From NCBI GenBank assembly GCA_025200525.1, contig CM045758.1, positions 8,800,580 through 8,864,579 on the forward strand: a stretch of DNA of 64,000 nucleotides, written 5' to 3'. This DNA is from Camellia lanceoleosa. Its lineage: Eukaryota > Streptophyta > Magnoliopsida > Ericales > Theaceae. The position numbers were made by a program, and so were the translations under genes. Under the pieces are notes generated by a model. It made no database searches and was not told the origin of the DNA. It saw only the letters and a list, made by a program, of their open reading frames with translations. Positions within the stretch are counted from its first letter, which is position 1; every line of letters starts with the position of its first letter. Of the stretch, positions 58,672 through 64,000 are shown piece after piece.

Positions 58672-60280
58672 GTCCCTATAGTTTGGGGCTTGTGTCACTT
58701 TGGTCCCTGACTTTTCAATTGTAACACATTTGACCATGAATTTTGAATCTTATTCCAAATAAAAACAGTTGAATATATAATTAGATTTTTCAAGGGTAAA
58801 ATTGTCAATTTGATAAAATATAAACTAATTTAACAAAAATAAATGTCAAACAAATATTTTTGAATTTTTAGAAATTATTTATACCTACTAAAAATAAAAT
58901 TATGTAAAATTGATAAATCTTTTAGACATTTATTTATTTTTTTACCAAATTAATTTTTATTATGTGTTTGGATGATGATCATGTAAAATTAATTTTAAAC
59001 AAATTAATCATATAATTTTTATTAATTTTACATAATTTTACCATTGGTGGATAAAAATAATTTTAAAAAAATTAAAAATATTTTTTTGACATTTATTTTT
59101 GTCAAATTAGTTTATATTTTATCAAATTGACGATTTTATCCTTGAAAAATCTAATAATATTTTCAATTGTCCTTATTTGGAACAAGATTCAAAATTTAAG
59201 GTCAAATGTGTCACAATTGAAAAGTCAAGGACTAAAGTGACACAAGTCCCAAACTATAGGGACTATTAGTGTAATTAACCCTAACTAATATACAGAGGCT
59301 ATTATATATATTACTTGTTTTTTTCACCGTTTTGAATAATTGAATTCCATGACAATATATTATTAATTGTCATTAATTGTGTAATAATTATGTGTCATAT
59401 AAGAGATGATATAAAATAGTGACAAAATATCAGTGATATATAACATTTCTCTACTATAAAATTTATAAGAATTTTTTTTAGCATAATTAAACATTTCAAG
59501 TGATAAATTAAACATTTTTTTATTAAAAAAAAGTAAAGAAAATAGTGATATAAATATTTCAAGATATTACTTGGATTAAATTGAAATTTATATTTTTATT
59601 AGGGGTAAAAAAAATAATTTTTCAAAAATTGAGGGGGGGCACCTGACCCCTCTGGGCCTCACGTGCCTTCGCCCCTGACTGCATGCCTCATCCACATGCT
59701 ACAATCACAGCATGTCTCATCCACATAAAATATTATAATCTGTGGTTCTTAAAACATAAAAACAATTCAAATCACCAAAACCATAAACAAACTAGTAGTA
59801 GAGATTGTATGTCTTTGTATTGTTACATCTATATCTATTTTTGAAAACAAAAATCAACCAGCATATGTCATATTTTCTATTTATTATTTTTAGAGATAGA
59901 TATAAAAATAAAAAAATATAGATAAATAATACGTTTATTTTTTTCAATTCAAAAAAGATATTCAAGTTGAAAACTTTTTTTTCAATAGTATATTTAAATT
60001 CTTTTTAAATTGAAAACACAAACAGAATATTTAAACAAACTGAAAACACAAAGTCTTATAAATTACTATGGGTGCTCGCGGTTTGGTGGTTCGGTTGCGG
60101 CTAAAGGAATCTCAAATCTGCCATCCGTCCACTAGATTGGCGAATTGGAAAAAATTAATCTGCAACCGTTCGCTCGTCATCACGCATCCGTCCAAAATGC
60201 GAAGGATTGATTTGGTTCGGTCAGTTTTAGCGGATCGGTATATCCGTTGCTTACCCCTATTGTGAACTATAGAAATTAAT

Positions 60281-60440
60281 ATTATGTTTGGTTGAAAAAT
60301 TTGTGAAAGAATTTGGAAAAAAAATAAAAAAAAAAGTATATAAAATTAAATAAAATATAAATATGTTTTATTCATATTTTATTTAGTTTTTTTCATTTTT
60401 CATTTTAAATTCCTTATCAAATTCGTCGACTAAACACACT
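60281..60440. mobile_element. Tourist-like MITE, third copy (diverged)
   Basis: ATTATGTTTGGTTGAAAAAT at the left and, inverted, AGTGTGTTTAGTCGACGAAT at the right, about 160 bp, adjoining an ATTA-type duplication. Same family as 29254-29406 and 47486-47644; borders are approximate. Confidence 0.65.
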
Positions 60441-61043
60441 ATTACGAGACTCCGTAAACCATGGCATTTGACTTCTACACATTTATATGCGTAGAAGTTT
60501 GGACAATCTGCACAATTTACTAGGCGTCAGGATCCTCTGGAGTGTGAATCCTACAGTGATCCCCTAAAGTGGTTCATCCAAGGGCTGATATTAAGCCTCG
60601 TTTTGGTGAGTAAATTGAAAAAAAAAAAAATTCAAAATTTAAAAATTTTCACTTTTCACTCAGTTTCTGGGGAAGAGAGAGAGAGAGAGAGAAGGGTTGA
60701 GAGAGGAGAGAAGAGGATGAGCTGCCCCCACCCCGCCGCTACTACCCCACCGCTGACACCTTCCCTGCCATACTCCAACAGTTTTACTTTTCTTTTCTTT
60801 ATTTTTTTTCTTTGATTTGTGTTTGTGTTCATACATATGTGAATATATATATAAATCCTATTTAGGAGTTGGGTTTGTGAATATTTCCTTTTATTTTTTT
60901 GTATTTATTTTTAATTTCTTTGGATTTTTCGAGCTGGGTTTGTTTGGATTTCTATGGATTTATATATATATATATATATTCTTTTTGATTTCTTTGGATT
61001 TTTTGTGAATATATCCTATTTAGAAGATAAACCCATCTCCATG
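60441..61043. other. Unassigned region with (GA)n and (TA)n runs
   Basis: Contains (GA)n at about 60674-60692, an ATG at 60717 opening a short Ser/Thr/Pro-rich frame ending in phenylalanine-rich text, a (TA)n run at about 60960-60980, and a partial direct repeat (GTGAATATAT...CCTATTTAG at about 60840 and 61007). It could be the 5' end of a host gene interrupted by the LTR at 61044, but there is no domain to support that. Confidence 0.3.
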
Positions 61044-64000
61044 TGTAGACGTCCCCGAACGCATCCCGGGGGAAGGAGTGCGAATCCCCCCCGTTCTGGT
61101 TCGATATTGGGTCTACTACAGTTCGAAGGACTCAAATGTCACGGTTCTTAATCTTGAACAAAAGAATCCAAATCCGACAAATCGTTTTGAAAACAGATTT
61201 TTTGAAAGAAGTGCCAAACATGGACTGCTTCGCTAGATACAGAGTCGCCACCTAAATATTTTTTAAATGGAAAATTTAGGAAACCCTAACTCGGTGCCAA
61301 AGGCCACGTGTCCGTCATCACCAAAGTTGCCTCGGCTCGGGAACTTGGGTACGATTGGGGAAGGTCACTTCGTGAGTACCCCCGCTCGCCCGGTCAAAGA
61401 CCGGCCTCTACTAACCATGATATCTATTTTTGAAAACTTTGTGCGTTCTTATTCCGGTTATTAGCCTAGGTTACTATGTGATGCGTACAGCATACAAGTA
61501 TAGACTGAATCGCCTGAATTGGAACAAAACGCCTCATGTTTGTTTGTTTGAAAATGGTTTGATGGTGCTACCCGCAGGTAGGCTAAGGCGTGGATTTGCC
61601 ACCCTCGGGTGGGCTTAAGAAAATATGATTTTGCCACTATCTAGTGGGCTTAAAACAAACATTTGATGAATTGTCCCAATTCAAATAACTCAACCTCCAC
61701 CCACAGGCATTCAAGGCAGTTATATCACGTAAGCATTTAGCCTCGTGGTAAGCATGCTATTCATGGCAGCACTCACACGCATGCTCACCGAGTACTCCAA
61801 GCCAAAACAGAAAACTGATTAGGAATCATGCATGATCCTACATATATAGAAATGCCTAATGCAACACATGCAAAGATGCAACTATAGCAGGCTCGGCTAT
61901 CCTAAACATGGCATATGAAATGCAACAGCTATCAAGTATTCAACTTGGAATTGAAATACAGATGCAGTTTGTATGATCTGTGAGCAGTGCATGCAAAAGC
62001 AGATGAATGATGCAAACATGCTTTATCATCTTGTATGCTAATTGAAATATGCCCTATATCTAACCATAAATGGCGGGTAAATAAAAGGGAAGAAAGACGT
62101 GGGGTTGGAAGACATACATCACACTCATCCACACTTATTACAATTATGCCCTCGCGCAGAGGGTCCGAATAAATAATACAGTCCCAAATAAAAGAATAAT
62201 ACAGTCCGAATAATACAACCCGAATAAATATACAGATTCCTAATTAATTAACAGATTAACTAAGAAAAATTGTAAACTGGCATTCAAGCCAGGGGCTGCC
62301 TCGACTCCGCTTCGGATAATGAAATGATGCATGTTGAGTTGCTTTGCGCGGAAATCCACTGGGATGCCCCAATTAGCCTCTGTTTGCAATGTTTCTCGAA
62401 ATGCATGCCAGACTCCGAAAAGTTGCTGACTCTTCATTTTTGCTGCAACAGAGAGCAGGAAAGGGGCATGGCAATGTATTTCACAAATATATGCATGCCT
62501 CGTTTCTCGTGCCACCAATCACGCATTCGATGCATGATGGCCGAGGAGCCGAATTGCACAACTCAATATGGGATGAATGCACATGAATGCTACAACAAAA
62601 CCTAACTCCATCATGGGTAATCCGGAGTGTCGGTGACTTGGGAATTGAGACCCGTTCCGTCACTCGGAGTACGAGACGTGCCTCGTTTCCCGTGCCCGAG
62701 CTAACTCCTATCCCGAACACGATGCAATATGCATGATATGCATGAATGCAACTAAAATACAATCCTAATATACATAATGCTATGAAAATGAGATGCCTCG
62801 GAATGCGTGCACGCGGGCACGCAAACTGAGGAAATGATCCTAGGGCATAAAATGGCATACGCAATGCAAATTGGACTTACACTAATGCGAGTGGACCTCA
62901 GCCACACTCACATAAGAGGCCGTCGGATAAAAATGAAGTGCCTCGAAATGCGTGCACACGGGCACGCGAACCGAGGCAATGGCATACACAATGCAATGAT
63001 GCTAAAATGAGACGTCTCGAAATGCGTGCACACGGGCACGCAAACCGAGGCGATGGCATACACGATGTGATGCGACTAAAATGAGATGTCTCGAAATGCG
63101 TGCACACGGGCACGCAAACCGAGAAAGTGGAACACGGAATGTAGTGATGCTAAAATGAGATATGCGATGCAATATGGGCTTACACCAACATGAGAGAGCC
63201 TCAGCCACACTCATATAAGAGGCCAATGGATGAAAATGAAGTGCCTCGAAATGCGTGCACACGGGCACACAAACCGAGGCAATGGTACTAAAGTATGAAA
63301 TGGCATTCCAAATGCAGATTGGACTTATACTAACATGAGAGGGCCTCAGCCACACTCACATAAGAGGCCGTGAGATGAAAAATGAAGTGCCTCGAAATGC
63401 GCGCACATGGGCACGCAAACTGAGGCAATGGCCCTGAGGCAATGGCCCTATGGCACGAAATGACATGGAAAATGATATGCAAACATGCAAATGGAATTTC
63501 AGCACTCACAAATGATGCAAAACAGTCCCGAAAGGTGGGGAAATGACACCAAATGCACGGAACGGTCCCGAAATGCGATATTAAGCACCCGAAATGGCCT
63601 ACAGCCATACTAAACATGCATAATTGGTAAATGACATGCAAAACAGTAGCAAGGCAGCCCAAAAATAGCATTTTTTACAATACAAAACATGGCGAAATAG
63701 TGAGCATAGATAGGACAACAATGGCATGCAAAAATGGGGACCAAGAGAGGGGTATTTAAGCAAGTGATGTATGCGATGCTCAAACTGAAAAATTTCCTTA
63801 TAAAACACTGATGAGGGACCAAAAATATGCACATTTACAGTTTATGACAACCCTCAAATCAGTATGAAAACTTGCTAAAAATGTCATGCAAGAATGAAGC
63901 CAACAAAGGCTAGAACATGAAGTATGCCTTACATTCATCAAACATCCTTGGACCCTTAACAAAACATGACAAAAAGGCCAAAATATGGATATTTTAAGTA
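61044..64000 (-). mobile_element. Tat-like LTR, minus strand, running off the window
   Basis: Starts TGTAGACGTCCCCGAACG and closely follows the LTR at 37881 onward (shared CTCGGTGCCAAAGGCCACGT and AACCTCCACCCACAGGCATT). No primer site lies left of 61044, so this is the outer end of an element or a solo LTR. A target duplication CCATG (61039-61043) is predicted beyond the right edge. Contains a hairpin block like 39598-40263. Confidence 0.85.
62796..63425. repeat. Hairpin-bearing repeats in the right-hand Tat LTR
   Basis: Six hairpins start near 62796, 62941, 63014, 63089, 63244 and 63390, with the same arms as in 39598-40263. Spacing varies between 73 and 155 bp. Confidence 0.8.

Larger units (their letters stand above)
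49929..59281. mobile_element. Third-level Mutator-like MITE with long inverted termini
   Basis: The left arm GGGCAAATTACACAAATAGT and the right arm, inverted, GGGTTAATTACACTAATAGT begin terminal inverted repeats that extend over 100 bp (both include CACTTTRGTCC and CAATTGT). Flanks are 9 bp with one mismatch: TAAATAATA (49920-49928) and TAACTAATA (59282-59290). Nine-base duplications and long termini fit Mutator-like MITEs. Its own length is about 628 bp without the chromovirus. Confidence 0.85.
49606..59677. mobile_element. Second-level hAT-like MITE
   Basis: Begins CAGTGGCGAAGC and ends CCTTCGCCCCTG in inverted orientation, with a perfect 8-bp duplication ACTGCATG (49598-49605 and 59678-59685). 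Its own sequence is about 710 bp (49606-49928 and about 59291-59677). Terminus and 8-bp duplication fit hAT. It holds no coding sequence of its own. Confidence 0.85.
49275..60259. mobile_element. Second hAT element of the same family, outer shell of a nest
   Basis: Starts TAGGCGTGGGTGCGAG, ends GCTTACCCCTA, with flanking octamers CTGTGAAC (49267-49274) and TTGTGAAC (60260-60267), one mismatch. Its own sequence is 49275-49605 and 59686-60259 (about 905 bp), homologous across its length to 48256-49096. Everything between is nested insertion. Confidence 0.88.

Noticed and set aside
60717..60815. Short frame from ATG 60717 as a first exon of a host gene
   Set aside because: Only about 33 codons from this ATG, ending in low-complexity phenylalanine text, with no domain or clear splice donor; kept only as an unassigned region.

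Overview
This window is plant nuclear DNA, probably from an angiosperm with a large, repeat-rich genome. It holds LTR retrotransposons with an initiator-Met-tRNA-type primer site (TGGTATCAGAGC), a CACTA transposon with the canonical plant terminus, hAT, Mutator-like and PIF/Harbinger-like non-autonomous elements, a tRNA-derived SINE, and a very long Tat/Ogre-type LTR family. I see no intact host gene. The only candidate host coding sequence (29442-30703) is a two-exon membrane-protein gene with two in-frame stops.

Layout. 1-470: array of ~123-bp repeats with perfect palindromes. 801-2750: Ty1/copia remnant holding a 1.1-kb CACTA element (1311-2438, TSD AGC). 2751-6753: Ty3/gypsy LTR plus broken gag-protease, cut by a minus-strand non-autonomous Tat/Ogre-like element (6754-21548). 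One long LTR of that element holds a gypsy solo LTR (9516-12151, TSD CATGG). Its internal part holds a gag remnant, a ~110-bp repeat array, a polypurine tract and a primer site, but no recognisable pol. 21549-29100: AT-rich tandem array, period ~484 bp, two units of which carry the same MITE at the same position. 29254-30703: MITE and pseudogene. 31530-36780: complete but disabled Ty1/copia element (TSD ATTTT). 36835-37007: SINE. 37020-46639: solo Tat LTR (TSD CTCAT) with an oppositely oriented Tat LTR fragment inside. 47486-49096: MITE and hAT element (TSD ATTTGAGG). 49275-60259: hAT containing a second hAT containing a Mutator-like MITE containing a chromovirus, with matching or near-matching target duplications at every level. 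61044-64000: start of another minus-strand Tat LTR.

No operon-like or pathway relationship exists among these sequences; the order of insertion is what can be read. Most TSDs were read directly as matching flanks, so the element borders are firmer than the coding calls. All retrotransposon coding regions are disabled. In the copia element the stops are of a kind expected from cytosine deamination, and the frameshifts sit mostly at homopolymers. I did not find a convincing undescribed biological system. The most unusual items are the four-level nest, the inverted Tat LTR nest that splits a SINE target duplication, and the hairpin repeat blocks in the Tat LTRs.
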